Positions 44,000 through 52,984 of a stretch of 64,000 bases of DNA are shown here, piece after piece. Origin of the DNA: Microbacterium sp. YJN-G (GTDB lineage Bacteria > Actinomycetota > Actinomycetes > Actinomycetales > Microbacteriaceae); the NCBI RefSeq assembly GCF_015040615.1, contig NZ_CP060402.1:3224001-3288000 (forward strand), in the 5' to 3' direction. How positions within the stretch are numbered: the first letter of the stretch is position 1; every line of letters starts with the position of its first letter. A program made the translations under genes and the position numbers. The notes beneath the pieces were generated by a model. The model did no database searches. It was not told where the DNA came from and saw nothing but the letters and a program-made list of their open reading frames with translations.

Positions 44000-44899
44000 G
44001 TGCCCTCTCGTCTTCGCTGGATGCGCCTGCGCCCGCAGGAGCTCGCCCTCATCGCCATCACGGCCGTGTGGGGCGCCACGTTCCTTCTCGTCCACTGGGC
44101 CATGGAGCACTCCGGCCCGTGGTTCTTCGTCGGTCTGCGGTTCATCGTCGCGGGGCTGATCAGCATCCTGATCTTCCACCGGTCGCTGCGCGGGATGACG
44201 TGGGCCGACATCGGCGCGGGAGCGTCGATCGGCCTGATGATCTACGCCGGCTACGGCCTGCAGACCATGGGGCTGCAGACGATCGAGTCGAGCACCTCGG
44301 CGTTCCTGACGGCGCTGTACGTGCCGATGGTGCCGTTCGCCCAGTGGCTGTTCTTCCGCCGGCGCCCACCCGTCCTCGCCTTCGTGGGCGCGGGGCTCGC
44401 GTTCGCCGGCCTGGTGCTGATCGCCGGCCCGGGCACGCTCTCGCTGTCGCTCGGACTCGGCGAGACGGTCACCCTGATCAGCACGCTGCCCATCGTCGGC
44501 GAGATCATCCTGATCAGCGTGTTCGCGAACCGCATCGACCTCGGCCGCATCACGGTCGTGCAGCTGCTCACCGCCGGGCTGCTCGGCTTCGCGACCATGC
44601 CTGTCGTCGGCGAGGGCGTGCCGCAGTTCTCCTGGGTGTGGGTGGCGGCGGCGATCGGCCTGGGCGCGGCGAGCTGCGTCATCCAGCTGACGATGAACTG
44701 GGCGCAGAGGTCGGTCTCGCCCACGCGGGCCACGATCATCTACGCCGGCGAGCCGGTGTGGGCCGCCCTCATCGGGCGCCTCGCCGGCGAGCGGCTCCCC
44801 GCCGCCGCCCTGCTGGGCGGACTGCTGGTCGTGCTCGGCATCCTCGCCAGTGAACTGCGCATCGTGCGACGGCAGCGGCGACCCGACCCCATCGAGTAG
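44000..44899 (+). CDS. EamA/DMT-family transporter
   Basis: A 299-residue protein with about ten helices in two EamA repeats; ITAVWGATFLLVHWA at about 18-32 is the typical first helix, and the second repeat ends in GGLLVVLGILASE. It is a permease for a metabolite of unknown identity. It starts with GTG at 44000 and is followed by a strong bidirectional terminator. It is the second DMT gene in the window and is not closely similar to the one at 4110-5000. Confidence 0.88.
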   Translation: MPSRLRWMRLRPQELALIAITAVWGATFLLVHWAMEHSGPWFFVGLRFIVAGLISILIFHRSLRGMTWADIGAGASIGLMIYAGYGLQTMGLQTIESSTSAFLTALYVPMVPFAQWLFFRRRPPVLAFVGAGLAFAGLVLIAGPGTLSLSLGLGETVTLISTLPIVGEIILISVFANRIDLGRITVVQLLTAGLLGFATMPVVGEGVPQFSWVWVAAAIGLGAASCVIQLTMNWAQRSVSPTRATIIYAGEPVWAALIGRLAGERLPAAALLGGLLVVLGILASELRIVRRQRRPDPIE

Positions 44900-44911
44900 C
44901 GTCGCGGAAGA

Positions 44912-44942
44912 CTCGCGTCCGGCGCGCAGCGCCGGACGCGAG
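44912..44942. terminator. Bidirectional terminator
   Basis: CTCGCGTCCGGC pairs perfectly with GCCGGACGCGAG across a 7-base loop, between the convergent DMT gene and the 147-residue membrane protein gene. Confidence 0.9.
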
Positions 44943-44949
44943 AGCCTGA

Positions 44950-45393
44950 TCAGGCGGCGAGCTTGATCGCCTCGGTGCGGACTCCGGATTCCGAGGATGC
45001 GGTGGACGCCCGCGGCGCGGGACGTCCCGCGATCACGCGCTCTTCGACAGCCTCAGGCTTCTGAACGCCGACGGTCACCGCCGCACGCGCGGCCGTGACC
45101 CGATGCGCGCGAACCCCGCGGATGACGCCCCGGAGCACCGCCCCGGCGACGAGCGCCGCCCCGAGTGCGATCGCCGAGACGAGGAACGGCGTCCACTGTC
45201 CGGCGAAGGACGCCGAAATGCTCAGCAGGGCGCCGACGATCCAGACCCCGATCGCCCCGCCTGCGAGGCCGGCCGCACCGCGCGCGATGGCGACGGCGGC
45301 GATGACCGCGCAGGCGAGGGCGATGATTGCTCCGGCCGTCCCGATCGGCACGAAGACCGCCATCAGCGCCTTGGTCACTGCAAGAGTGGACAT
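44950..45393 (-). CDS. Hypothetical four-helix membrane protein
   Basis: A 147-residue protein with about four hydrophobic segments (residues about 5-95) and a basic/hydrophilic tail of 50 residues with RVIAGRPAPRAS. No family assigned. The ATG at 45393 has a GGGGG-type upstream site. A single gene sharing a bidirectional terminator with the DMT gene. Function unknown. Confidence 0.7.
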   Translation of the reverse strand: MSTLAVTKALMAVFVPIGTAGAIIALACAVIAAVAIARGAAGLAGGAIGVWIVGALLSISASFAGQWTPFLVSAIALGAALVAGAVLRGVIRGVRAHRVTAARAAVTVGVQKPEAVEERVIAGRPAPRASTASSESGVRTEAIKLAA

Positions 45394-45523
45394 GGCATGA
45401 CCCCCCGGTCCTGGGCGCGCCCCCCGCGCGCCTCTGACTCCAGGTTACGCGGGGAGATCGCGTTTCGGCCTCCGTCGTGAGAACGATTCGGCATCATCCC
45501 GGAGGATGATCGGTGAACGACGG

Positions 45524-45549
45524 GTGACGGGGTCCGTGGACCCCGTCAC
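45524..45549 (-). terminator. Terminator of the MATE gene
   Basis: GTGACGGGGTCC pairs with GGACCCCGTCAC across a 2-base loop, 21 bases beyond the MATE stop. A second small hairpin (ATCATCC / GGATGAT, 45493-45510) follows. Confidence 0.85.
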
Positions 45550-45569
45550 TGCGCGATCACCGGACCGGC

Positions 45570-47060
45570 TCAGCCGCGGCGGCGCGTCGTACGCGGCAGC
45601 CGCAGGCGGCTCAGCCGCGGCGACACCACCGGCACAGGCGCCGTGTAGACCGCGTCGACCACCATCGACCCGTCGGTCGGTCCGATGACCGGGATCGGCG
45701 TGGTCAGGGTCGATTCGATGGGGTCGACCTTCATCTTCGCCAGCGCACGATGCGCCTTCACGTAGGCCGGGATGAGCAGCGCGACCGCGCCCACCCAGGC
45801 CAGCGGGTTGCTCATCGCCACGCCGCCGAAACCGAGCAGCGCCCCGAGCACCACTGCTGCCACGACACGCATCACCAGCTCGATCACGCCGGTCACGGTC
45901 GGCACCAGCACGTGGCCGAGGCCCTGCAGCACCCCGCGCAGCACGAACAGCACGCCGAGCAGCGAGTAGGTCAGGCCGTTGATGATCAGCATCAGGTGCG
46001 CGGAGGCCACCACGTCGTCGGCACCGTCGCCGACGAACAGCCGCACGACGGGTGCGCCGAATGCGATCATGACCACACCCAGGGCCACCGAGCCGATGAT
46101 CGCCATCCAGATCGCCTGGATGGTGCCGGTGCGGATGCGGTCGGGCCGGCGGGCGCCGAGGTTCTGCGCCGCGTACATCGACGCCGCAAGACCAAGCGAG
46201 GCGAGAAACGCGCTGGCGAGGCTGTCGACGCGGGATGCCGCGGTGTACGCGGCCACCGCCTCGGCACCGAGCCGGTTCAGCGCCACCTGCACGATCAGCG
46301 CGCCGATCGCGATGATCGAGGCCTGGAATCCCATCGGCAGGCCGAGGCGCAGGTGCTCGACGATGTCGTCGCGCGAGACCTTCCAGTCGTCGCGGTGCAC
46401 GTGCAGCACCGGCACCCGGCGCCACACGTAGAGCAGGCACAGCAGCACCGAGACGGCCTGCGCGAGCACGGTCGCCCACGCGGCACCCGCGACGCCCCAG
46501 GCGAGAGGTCCGACCATGAGGATGACGAGCCCGACGTTCAGCGCGCACGAGACGGTGAGGAACACGAGCGGGGTCGTCGAGTCGCCGATCGCGCGGATGA
46601 TCGCGGCGAGGTAGTTGAAGAACATGATCGTGCTGCCGCCGATGAAGGTGACCTGCGTGAACACGGTCGCCTCGGCCATCAGCTCGGGCGGCGTCTGCAG
46701 CAGCTCGAGGAAGGGTGCGGCGATCAGCGGACCCAGCACAGTGAGGATGAGGCTCGTCGCGGCGGTGAGCAGGGTGCCCGTCGCCACCGAGCGGCGCACG
46801 CCGCGCGCGTCGGACGCGCCGAACGCCTGGGCGGTCGGGATCGCGAAGCCGCTGGAGAGCCCCCAGGCGAAGCCGATCACGAGGAAGATCAGGCTGCCGG
46901 TCGCACCGACCGCGGCGAGGGAGTTCACGCCGAGCTGACGCCCGACGACGACGGCGTCGACGAACTGGTACAGCTGCTGCACGACGTTGCCGATGAGCAG
47001 GGGCACGGAGAAGGCCAGGATGACGCGCCAGGGGCGTCCGGTGATCAGGGTCGTTGCCAT
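45570..47060 (-). CDS. MATE-family efflux transporter
   Basis: A 496-residue multidrug/toxin extrusion protein with 12 helices in two MatE halves (about 12-180 and 235-400); GNVVQQLYQFVDAVVVGRQLG core (QQLYQFVDAVVVGR) is the standard first-helix signature. It exports cationic drugs or metabolites in exchange for Na+ or H+. The tail is about 60 residues longer than usual and ends basic. ATG at 47060 is used; the open extension to 47138 is not conserved-looking. Confidence 0.9.
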   Translation of the reverse strand: MATTLITGRPWRVILAFSVPLLIGNVVQQLYQFVDAVVVGRQLGVNSLAAVGATGSLIFLVIGFAWGLSSGFAIPTAQAFGASDARGVRRSVATGTLLTAATSLILTVLGPLIAAPFLELLQTPPELMAEATVFTQVTFIGGSTIMFFNYLAAIIRAIGDSTTPLVFLTVSCALNVGLVILMVGPLAWGVAGAAWATVLAQAVSVLLCLLYVWRRVPVLHVHRDDWKVSRDDIVEHLRLGLPMGFQASIIAIGALIVQVALNRLGAEAVAAYTAASRVDSLASAFLASLGLAASMYAAQNLGARRPDRIRTGTIQAIWMAIIGSVALGVVMIAFGAPVVRLFVGDGADDVVASAHLMLIINGLTYSLLGVLFVLRGVLQGLGHVLVPTVTGVIELVMRVVAAVVLGALLGFGGVAMSNPLAWVGAVALLIPAYVKAHRALAKMKVDPIESTLTTPIPVIGPTDGSMVVDAVYTAPVPVVSPRLSRLRLPRTTRRRG

Positions 47061-47140
47061 GAGGTGCGAGGAGAGGGGTCCCGAGAAGAAGGCGGAGAAG
47101 GAGGGGAGGACGAGCGGATGCCGTGACGGCGAGAACACGA

Positions 47141-47170
47141 AATGGCACCGTGATCGGTCACGGCGCCATT
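47141..47170 (-). terminator. Hairpin terminator after the DUF2188 gene
   Basis: AATGGCACCGTGA pairs with TCACGGCGCCATT (13 bp, one mismatch, 4-base loop), lying between the DUF2188 gene and the MATE gene, both on the minus strand. On the minus strand it is followed by TCGTGTT. Confidence 0.7.
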
Positions 47171-47254
47171 CGTGATCAGTGTATCGAATCGATTCGGCGA
47201 AAGACCAGAGCCTCGTTCAGAATTGCGCCGCGCTCGTTCGGAAAGGTACTGCGC

Positions 47255-47581
47255 TCAGGGCAGATCCTCCACCTCGATCCGATCGGGATCCTCGTCCGAA
47301 CCATCGGCCTCGTCCTCACCATCTGCGTCGTCCTCACCATCGGCGCGGGCCTCGCCGACGGCATCCTGGTCATCGGCGTTCTGCTCGTCGGTGATCGTGC
47401 CGGTCGGTTCGGCGTCGACGACCCGGTGGTGCGTGCCGAGGGCGTCGGCCATGCCCTGCCCGGCCTCGATCGCCTCCTCCTTCGTCGCATACCCCTGCGA
47501 CAGCTCCTCTTCGCCCTCGACGCGGTTCACCCACTGGCCGCGCTTGGACATCGTCACCACGTCCCCCGGCTGGTGCGACAT
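47255..47581 (-). CDS. DUF2188-domain protein with acidic tail
   Basis: A 108-residue protein. The N-terminal 60 residues (VVTMSKRGQWVNRVEG, GYATKEEAIEAGQGMADA) are a DUF2188 domain, a small fold of unknown role found also near Ku and stress genes. The last 45 residues are Asp/Glu-rich (DADGEDEADGSDEDPD). ATG at 47581 is 6 bases behind GGAGGA. It is divergent from topoisomerase IB. Function unknown; a nucleic-acid or stress link is only suggested by its neighbours. Confidence 0.8.
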   Translation of the reverse strand: MSHQPGDVVTMSKRGQWVNRVEGEEELSQGYATKEEAIEAGQGMADALGTHHRVVDAEPTGTITDEQNADDQDAVGEARADGEDDADGEDEADGSDEDPDRIEVEDLP

Positions 47582-47682
47582 GTCTCCTCCTTCGTTGCTG
47601 CGGAACACGTCAGGTTAGGCGCGCCCGTCGCCGTGCAGGGAGGGGCTTGCGCAGGCCGCGACGAGGCAGGTACGCCGGAGGC

Positions 47683-48651
47683 ATGACGCGACTGAGGCGC
47701 AGCGACCCGCACGGCCCCGGCCTGCGCCGGGTGCGCCGCGGCCGCGGCTTCGAATACCGGATGCCGGACGGCACGCGCATCGAGGATGCCGCGACGCTCG
47801 ACCGGCTGCGCGCCCTCGCGGTGCCGCCCGCCTGGACGGACGTGTGGCTCAGCCCGCACGAGAACGGGCACATCCTGGCCACCGGCGTGGACGACGCCGG
47901 GCGGCGTCAGTACCTCTACCACCCGGCGTGGCACGAGCGGGTGGCGCAGGAGAAGTTCGATCGGATGCTGCAGCTCGCGGCCGTGATGCCGGCCGTGCGG
48001 GGCGGTGTCACCCGTGACCTGCGCCTGGACGGGTTCGGCCGGCGCCGGGTGCTCGCCGGCGCATTCCGCATGCTCGACAGCGCGCTGCTGCGCGTCGGCT
48101 CGGAGCAGTACGCCCGCCAGCACGGCAGCGTGGGGCTCGTCACCCTGCGCGGCGCGCACGCGCGGGTGCGCGAGAACCGGCTCGTCGAGCTGAGCTTTCC
48201 CGGCAAGAGCGGCCAGCCATGGGAGTCGAAGATCGACGACGCCGAGCTGGCTGCGCTGATCGCTGGGCTCAAGCGCCGCGGTGGCAGGACGCTGCTGCTC
48301 AGCTGGCGCGAGAACGGCGACGACGCATGGCATCCCCTGCGCCCCGCCGATGTCAACGACGACGTACGCACCCGCACCGGGGGCGAGTTCACGGCGAAGG
48401 ACTTCCGCACCCTGCACGGCACGATCTCGGCGGCCGAGGCGCTGGCCCGGATCGGCCCGCGCGGCACGGTGTCGGCGCGCAAGCGCGCGGTGGCGGCCGC
48501 CATCCGCGAGACCGCCGCGATTCTCGGCAACACCCCGGCCGTCGCTCGCGCCAGCTACGTCGACCCGCGCATCGTCGACCTGTACGACGAAGGTGTCGTG
48601 GTCGACCCGGGCAGGCGTGTGGAGCCGCAGCTCATCGAGCTGCTCAGCTGA
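47683..48651 (+). CDS. DNA topoisomerase IB
   Basis: A 322-residue poxvirus/bacterial-type topoisomerase IB. N-terminal beta domain (RGRGFEYRMPDG, VPPAWTDVWLSP), then the catalytic domain with LRVGSEQYARQHGSVGLVTL, KDFRTLHGT (Lys/Arg catalytic region; many relatives have FRTWAGT) and the Tyr nucleophile in AVARASYVDP (about residue 291). It relaxes supercoils through a 3'-phosphotyrosine. ATG at 47683 has CCGGAGG upstream. It starts a plus-strand set with the 75-residue and eRF1-like genes. Confidence 0.93.
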   Translation: MTRLRRSDPHGPGLRRVRRGRGFEYRMPDGTRIEDAATLDRLRALAVPPAWTDVWLSPHENGHILATGVDDAGRRQYLYHPAWHERVAQEKFDRMLQLAAVMPAVRGGVTRDLRLDGFGRRRVLAGAFRMLDSALLRVGSEQYARQHGSVGLVTLRGAHARVRENRLVELSFPGKSGQPWESKIDDAELAALIAGLKRRGGRTLLLSWRENGDDAWHPLRPADVNDDVRTRTGGEFTAKDFRTLHGTISAAEALARIGPRGTVSARKRAVAAAIRETAAILGNTPAVARASYVDPRIVDLYDEGVVVDPGRRVEPQLIELLS

Positions 48652-48740
48652 TCGAGCGCTCGCGCCCGGGATGTCAACCCGGTGTCGCTCACCGGGGTGG
48701 CGGCCTAACGTCGCCTGGACATCCCGATCTAGGAGGAGAG

Positions 48741-48968
48741 ATGAGCGACGCCCAGCGCGGCAATACGACGCACGGTCCGAACCTCGACGAACAGCTCGAG
48801 CAGGAGTCCCGCGGGATGGTGCAGGGGCACGGTGCCCCGCACGCCGAACCCTTCCGGGAGACCGAACCGCTGCCCGACGACACCGACCCCGAAGAGGTGC
48901 AGCAGGCCTTCGAACGCGACGAGCCCGAGATCGCCGGCGAGGAGGGCGATGACGATGAGCTCCACTGA
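48741..48968 (+). CDS. Small acidic hypothetical protein, 75 aa
   Basis: A hydrophilic, acidic, probably disordered 75-residue protein (MSDAQRGNTTHGPNLDEQLEQ...DDDELH). It has a textbook ribosome-binding site (AGGAGGAG, 48731-48738) three bases before the ATG. Its last 14 bases overlap the eRF1-like gene, suggesting coupled expression. Similar small proteins are seen next to stress genes in this family. No known function. Confidence 0.8.
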   Translation: MSDAQRGNTTHGPNLDEQLEQESRGMVQGHGAPHAEPFRETEPLPDDTDPEEVQQAFERDEPEIAGEEGDDDELH

Positions 48969-50238
48969 CATCCGCGGACTGGATCTGCACGGACTGCTCT
49001 CCGAGCCCGGCGCCTGGAGCACGGTCTACACCGACGGCCCGCAGGGCGAACCGCCCGGGGCGGTCGAGAGCAGGATGCGGTCGCTGAAGGACCGCATGCG
49101 CGATGCCGGCATCCCGGACGACGACGCAGAGGCGATCCTGGCCGTACTGCCCGACGACATCGGGCTGCCCGCCCCGTCTGCGCGCTGGCTGGTGGCCCGC
49201 GGCGGCGACATCGTCGCCGACGAGGGCTTCGCCTCCGGCCGGCGCGGGGCGGAGCGGATCACCCACGGGACGTTCCCCGAGGTCGTGCCGCTGCTGCGTC
49301 ATCACGGCGGCGAGCGCCGCATCCTCGTGGTGCAGACCGGACGCGACGGCGCCGAGCTGTCTCTCGAACGCCTGGGCCGGACGGATCCCGAGAAGGTACA
49401 GCACATCGAAGGCGAGGAGCATCCGATCACGAAGGTGAGCCCCGGCGGCTGGTCGCAGGCGCGCTTCCAGCGCAGCGTCGAGGAGGTCTGGCAGCACAAC
49501 CAGTCGGAGGTCGGCGAGGCCGTCGACCGGCTGGTGCGCGCGCACCGGCCCGAGCACATCTTCGTCACCGGCGATGCGCACGTGCGCGGGCTGCTGCTGG
49601 AGAACATCGGCGCCGACGCACTCGCGCTGGTCGTGGAAGTCGATGCCGACACGCGCGCCGACGGCGCCGATGACACGGCGCTGGTCGAGGCGATCGACGA
49701 GACCACCGCCCTGGCGCACGGCGGCCGGGTCAGCGCGGTACGCGATCGGGCGGCGGAGCGGGATGCCGAGAACGGCGCATCCGGCGTCAACGCCGTGGTC
49801 GGTGCCCTGCAGCAGGCGCAGGTCGACACGCTGCTGCTCGATGAGCGGATGACGGATGACCGCCAGACGCTGCTCGCACTGCCCGAGGCCCCGTGGGTCG
49901 CGATCGGCGAGGCCGACGCGTTCGACGCGGGTCCAGGCGTGCCGATGCCGGCCGTGGAGGCGCTGGTGCGGGCCGCCCTGCTCACCGACGCCGAGGTCGT
50001 GTTCCTCGAGGACGAGCCCGCCGAGGGCGAGCCGCGCGAGGAGGCGGAACCGCATCCGCCGCTGGCGGCGCTGCGCTGGCCGGCGGCATCCATCACCGGC
50101 GACGTGCCGGACGGCGCACAGCCGGGCCATCCCAGCCAGGCCGAGGGCGAAGACCCCGCGCATCCCGCGAGCCATGACGATCCGCAGGAGGACGGGCACC
50201 CGTCGCAGGCCGAGGGCGAGGATCCGGACAGGCAGTGA
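48955..50238 (+). CDS. Bacterial eRF1-like (baeRF / Rv2629) protein
   Basis: A 427-residue protein of the baeRF/Vms1-like release-factor-fold family. Residues 1-130 form the N-terminal domain (GLLSEPGAWSTVYTDG), 130-270 the central domain, and 270-375 the L7Ae-like C-terminal domain with NAVVGALQQAQVDTLLLDE. In eukaryotes relatives act on stalled ribosomes; Mycobacterium Rv2629 is linked to dormancy and drug tolerance. The C-terminus has the 11-residue unit GHPSQAEGEDP twice. ATG at 48955 is preferred to 48949 because AGGAGG is then 9 bases away. It overlaps the small acidic gene. Confidence 0.85.
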   Translation: MSSTDIRGLDLHGLLSEPGAWSTVYTDGPQGEPPGAVESRMRSLKDRMRDAGIPDDDAEAILAVLPDDIGLPAPSARWLVARGGDIVADEGFASGRRGAERITHGTFPEVVPLLRHHGGERRILVVQTGRDGAELSLERLGRTDPEKVQHIEGEEHPITKVSPGGWSQARFQRSVEEVWQHNQSEVGEAVDRLVRAHRPEHIFVTGDAHVRGLLLENIGADALALVVEVDADTRADGADDTALVEAIDETTALAHGGRVSAVRDRAAERDAENGASGVNAVVGALQQAQVDTLLLDERMTDDRQTLLALPEAPWVAIGEADAFDAGPGVPMPAVEALVRAALLTDAEVVFLEDEPAEGEPREEAEPHPPLAALRWPAASITGDVPDGAQPGHPSQAEGEDPAHPASHDDPQEDGHPSQAEGEDPDRQ

Positions 50239-50321
50239 GACGACCCGGGGCGCCGGACTCGTGACGGCGCCCCGGAGTTCTCCTGGCCCCACGCGCACCC
50301 CGACAGGAGCATGATGGAGGC

Positions 50322-51119
50322 GTGGCCGACCTTCTCTCCGCTCTGACGCACCTCCCCCGCCCGCAGTTCGTGGAGGTGGGTGATGGGGTGGGACTCGCGA
50401 CATACTCGTGGGGCGATCCGGAGGCACCGGTCGTCGTGCTCGTGCACGGGTTCGCCTCGAGCACCGCCGACACCTGGGTGCACACGGCGTGGGTGCGGAT
50501 GCTCGAGCGCGAGGGGTACCGCATCCTCGGCATCGACCAGCGCGGGCACGGCGCCAGCCAGAAGCCGCACGAGTCCGACGGCTACACCGTGCGCAGCCTC
50601 GCCCGCGACGTCGAGAGCGTGCTCGACACCTTCCTCGTCGACGAGGCGCTCTACGTCGGCTACTCGCTCGGGGCGCGCGTGGGCTGGCAGGTCACCCAGG
50701 ATCTCGGCGACCGCATCCCCCGGGCCGTGCTCGGCGGCGTGCCGGACGGCATCCCGCTCGACCGCCTCGACATCGATCAGGTGTGCCGCTACGCCGACGA
50801 CGGCATCCCGGTGACCGATCCGGTCACGCAGAACTACATCGAGCTCGCCGAACGCGTGCCTGGCAACGACCTGTACGCCCTGCTCGCGCTGGCCGAGGGC
50901 ATGCGCGATTCGCGGTCGGTCGACCCCGATCCCGAGTACGCGCCCCAGCAGCCGGTGCTGTTCGCGACCGGGTCGGAGGACGGCGTGATCCAGGGCTCGC
51001 GGCGCCTCGCCGAGGCGGCGGCGCAGGGCACGTTCTTCGAGATCCCCGGGCGGCACCACTTCAACGCGCCCGGATCGAAGGCCTTCCGTATGGCGGCGCT
51101 GGAGTTCCTGAAGGGCTGA
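50322..51119 (+). CDS. Alpha/beta hydrolase
   Basis: A 265-residue hydrolase: oxyanion region VLVHGFASST, nucleophile Ser in GYSLGAR (about 109-115), catalytic His in GRHHFNAP near the end, and GIDQRGHGAS. It resembles esterases, epoxide hydrolases and haloperoxidase-like enzymes. The start is GTG at 50322 behind GGAGG. It is a single gene; family good, substrate unknown. Confidence 0.88.
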   Translation: MADLLSALTHLPRPQFVEVGDGVGLATYSWGDPEAPVVVLVHGFASSTADTWVHTAWVRMLEREGYRILGIDQRGHGASQKPHESDGYTVRSLARDVESVLDTFLVDEALYVGYSLGARVGWQVTQDLGDRIPRAVLGGVPDGIPLDRLDIDQVCRYADDGIPVTDPVTQNYIELAERVPGNDLYALLALAEGMRDSRSVDPDPEYAPQQPVLFATGSEDGVIQGSRRLAEAAAQGTFFEIPGRHHFNAPGSKAFRMAALEFLKG

Positions 51120-51156
51120 GTCAGCCGCGCGAGCGCGCGACCCCCGGTGCGACGCC

Positions 51157-51276
51157 GGCATGTCCCAGAAGCTGCGAGTCGGCGGCATCCGCACCCTCCA
51201 GTACTGGGACACGCTTCCGAAGGGTGTCCCAGAAGTCGCCGGTCCGGCCTCGGTACACCCGCCGTTTCTCGGACCC
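51157..51276. repeat. Hairpin repeat B, second location
   Basis: One complete element (TGTCCCAG at 51161 with CTGGGACA at 51204-51211, nested GGCGGCATCC) and a second, partly decayed one (TGTCCCAG at 51225; its far end reads TCTCGGACC near 51268). Same family as 23973-24217. Confidence 0.7.
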
Positions 51277-51308
51277 GCCCGCGGGGAGAAGCGCGCGGAT
51301 GCGCTCCC

Positions 51309-51875
51309 TCAGCGTCCGGGAGGACCGTCGAGCACGGTCGGCACGTACTCCAGCAGCTGCGTGCGCTGGTCGAAGGTGCGCGCCTCGACGAGTTCGAGTC
51401 GCACGTCGGGGTAGTGGTCGAAGATGCGGTCCTGCCCGGTCGCGCCCGTGATCACCGGGAAGATCACCACCCGGTACCGGTCGACCAGGCCCGCGGCCAG
51501 CAGCGACCGGCACAGCGCGACGCTGCCGAGCGTGCGCAGCGGACGGTCGGAGAGCTCCTTCAGATCGCGCACGAACGCCGCGGCGTCGGTGCGCACGAGC
51601 GTGGTGTGCGACCATTCCAGCGGCTCGCGCAGGCTCGACGAGAACACGTACTTGGGCACCGCGTCGAGCGACTCGACCCCCTCGATGCGCTCGGCGGCCA
51701 TCGCCGACATCAGCCGGTAGGTCGTGGCACCCATCAGCAGCGGGTCATCCGCGGCCGAGGACTGCTCGAGCCAGGCCAGGTACTCGGGACTCTCGAGACC
51801 CCACCATCCGGGCCAGCCGCGGGCGGCGCCGTAGCCGTCAAGCGACATGATGAAATCGATGGTCAGCGTCTGCAT
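51309..51875 (-). CDS. RibD C-terminal/dihydrofolate reductase-family protein
   Basis: A 188-residue protein with the DHFR-like fold of RibD C-terminal domains: IDFIMSLDGYG at about 6-16, LMGATTYRLM and the NADPH-binding GSVALCRSLLAAGLVDRYRV (core GSVALCRSLLAAG). Such proteins reduce small substrates, but most actinobacterial copies have unknown targets. It is encoded on its own between hairpin repeats and the DnaJ-like gene, which it faces divergently. Confidence 0.88.
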   Translation of the reverse strand: MQTLTIDFIMSLDGYGAARGWPGWWGLESPEYLAWLEQSSAADDPLLMGATTYRLMSAMAAERIEGVESLDAVPKYVFSSSLREPLEWSHTTLVRTDAAAFVRDLKELSDRPLRTLGSVALCRSLLAAGLVDRYRVVIFPVITGATGQDRIFDHYPDVRLELVEARTFDQRTQLLEYVPTVLDGPPGR

Positions 51876-52028
51876 GAGTGCGCCTCCGTCTGATCCGCCG
51901 GGGCGATGACGTCCCCGTCACTGCGCGGCCGAGCCTACGCCGCCGCCGGCGGACGCATAACCCCGATCCGCCGGCACAGCCCGCGGGCCGGGGCCGTCTA
52001 CGCTGGATGCGACGGCTCGAGGAGGGCG

Positions 52029-52940
52029 ATGTTCGACGGTCCGCTCTCCGCATCCGCGTACGAGGTGCTCGGCGTCGACCCCGCGGTCGACGACGACGAG
52101 CTGCGCCGTGCCTACCGGCTGCGGCTGCGCCAGACCCATCCCGACACCGGCGGCGACGCCGCGCTGTTCATCCGCGTCCAGCGGGCGTGGGAGAATATCG
52201 GCTCGCCCGAGGCCCGCACTGCCTACGACCGGGGACGCACGGATGCCGCGTGGGGGCCGCCCACGGCATCCGCTCCGCGCGGCGGCACCCGGCCGCGCAC
52301 GAAGTCGTACGGGCAGGCCGGCGCGTGGCGCCGCCGCCGCTACCTGCAGCTGCTGTCGGAGCACCTGGCCCACACGGTCACCGCGCGGGAGGCGTACGAC
52401 CCGGCGATCGTGCGCACCGCCCCGTGGGGGGTGCGGCGGATGCTGGCCGACGCCCTCGCCGAGGAGGCGACGTCACAGGCCATCGACGATCTCGGCATCG
52501 GCTTCACCGCCTGGCACGACGTGATCTGCGGCCCGGATGGCGGCCAGAAACTCGACCACGTCGTGCTCACCCCGACCGGCCTGTACGGGCTGGTGTCGGA
52601 GGACTTCGGGGATGCCGTGCGGTTCCGGCAGGGCGAGGTGATCGGCGCCGCGGTGCACGGCCGCACACCGGTCGCCGATCTGCTCAGCCGGGCGCGCTGG
52701 GTCGCCCGCGCCGCACGCGTGCGCTTCGGCGGAGCCGTGCTGATCCTGCCCGACGAGGATGTCGCCGAGCCCGCGACTGTGCTCGGGTCGGTGCGCGGCG
52801 TTCAGGTCGCCGTCGTGCGGCGTTCCGCCCTGCGCACGGTGCTGCGCTCGGGCGTGCCGGGCACGCGACCGCTCGGGGTCACCGAGGCGTTCGACGTGCG
52901 CACCCGGCTGTCGCAGACCGTGCGCGTGCTCGTCCCCTGA
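52029..52940 (+). CDS. DnaJ-domain protein fused to a degenerate NERD domain
   Basis: A 303-residue protein. The N-terminal J-domain (about 8-70) has the HPD motif in RQTHPDTGG. A basic linker (about 85-105) is followed by a domain with the NERD (nuclease-related) pattern: AEEATSQAIDDLG, KLDHVVLTPTGLYGLV, and GAVLILPDEDV. The conserved Asp of IDHVV is kept, but the E-x-K of the active site reads S-E-D (LVSEDFGD). DNA cleavage is therefore unlikely. ATG at 52029 has GGAGGG upstream. The fusion may bring an Hsp70 (DnaK) to a nucleic-acid-bound site; inferred. Confidence 0.7.
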   Translation: MFDGPLSASAYEVLGVDPAVDDDELRRAYRLRLRQTHPDTGGDAALFIRVQRAWENIGSPEARTAYDRGRTDAAWGPPTASAPRGGTRPRTKSYGQAGAWRRRRYLQLLSEHLAHTVTAREAYDPAIVRTAPWGVRRMLADALAEEATSQAIDDLGIGFTAWHDVICGPDGGQKLDHVVLTPTGLYGLVSEDFGDAVRFRQGEVIGAAVHGRTPVADLLSRARWVARAARVRFGGAVLILPDEDVAEPATVLGSVRGVQVAVVRRSALRTVLRSGVPGTRPLGVTEAFDVRTRLSQTVRVLVP

Positions 52941-52984
52941 TGTGCACGAGCACGCGCTGTCAGCGGGCTGTGGCCCGGTGCCCG

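Noticed and set aside
47185..47196. Palindrome CGAATCGATTCG as an operator
   Set aside because: Short, no partner site and no regulator context; probably chance or part of a terminator region.
47554..50427. Long minus-strand open frame opposite topoisomerase IB and the eRF1-like gene
   Set aside because: Shadow of well-supported plus-strand genes that have ribosome-binding sites and conserved motifs.
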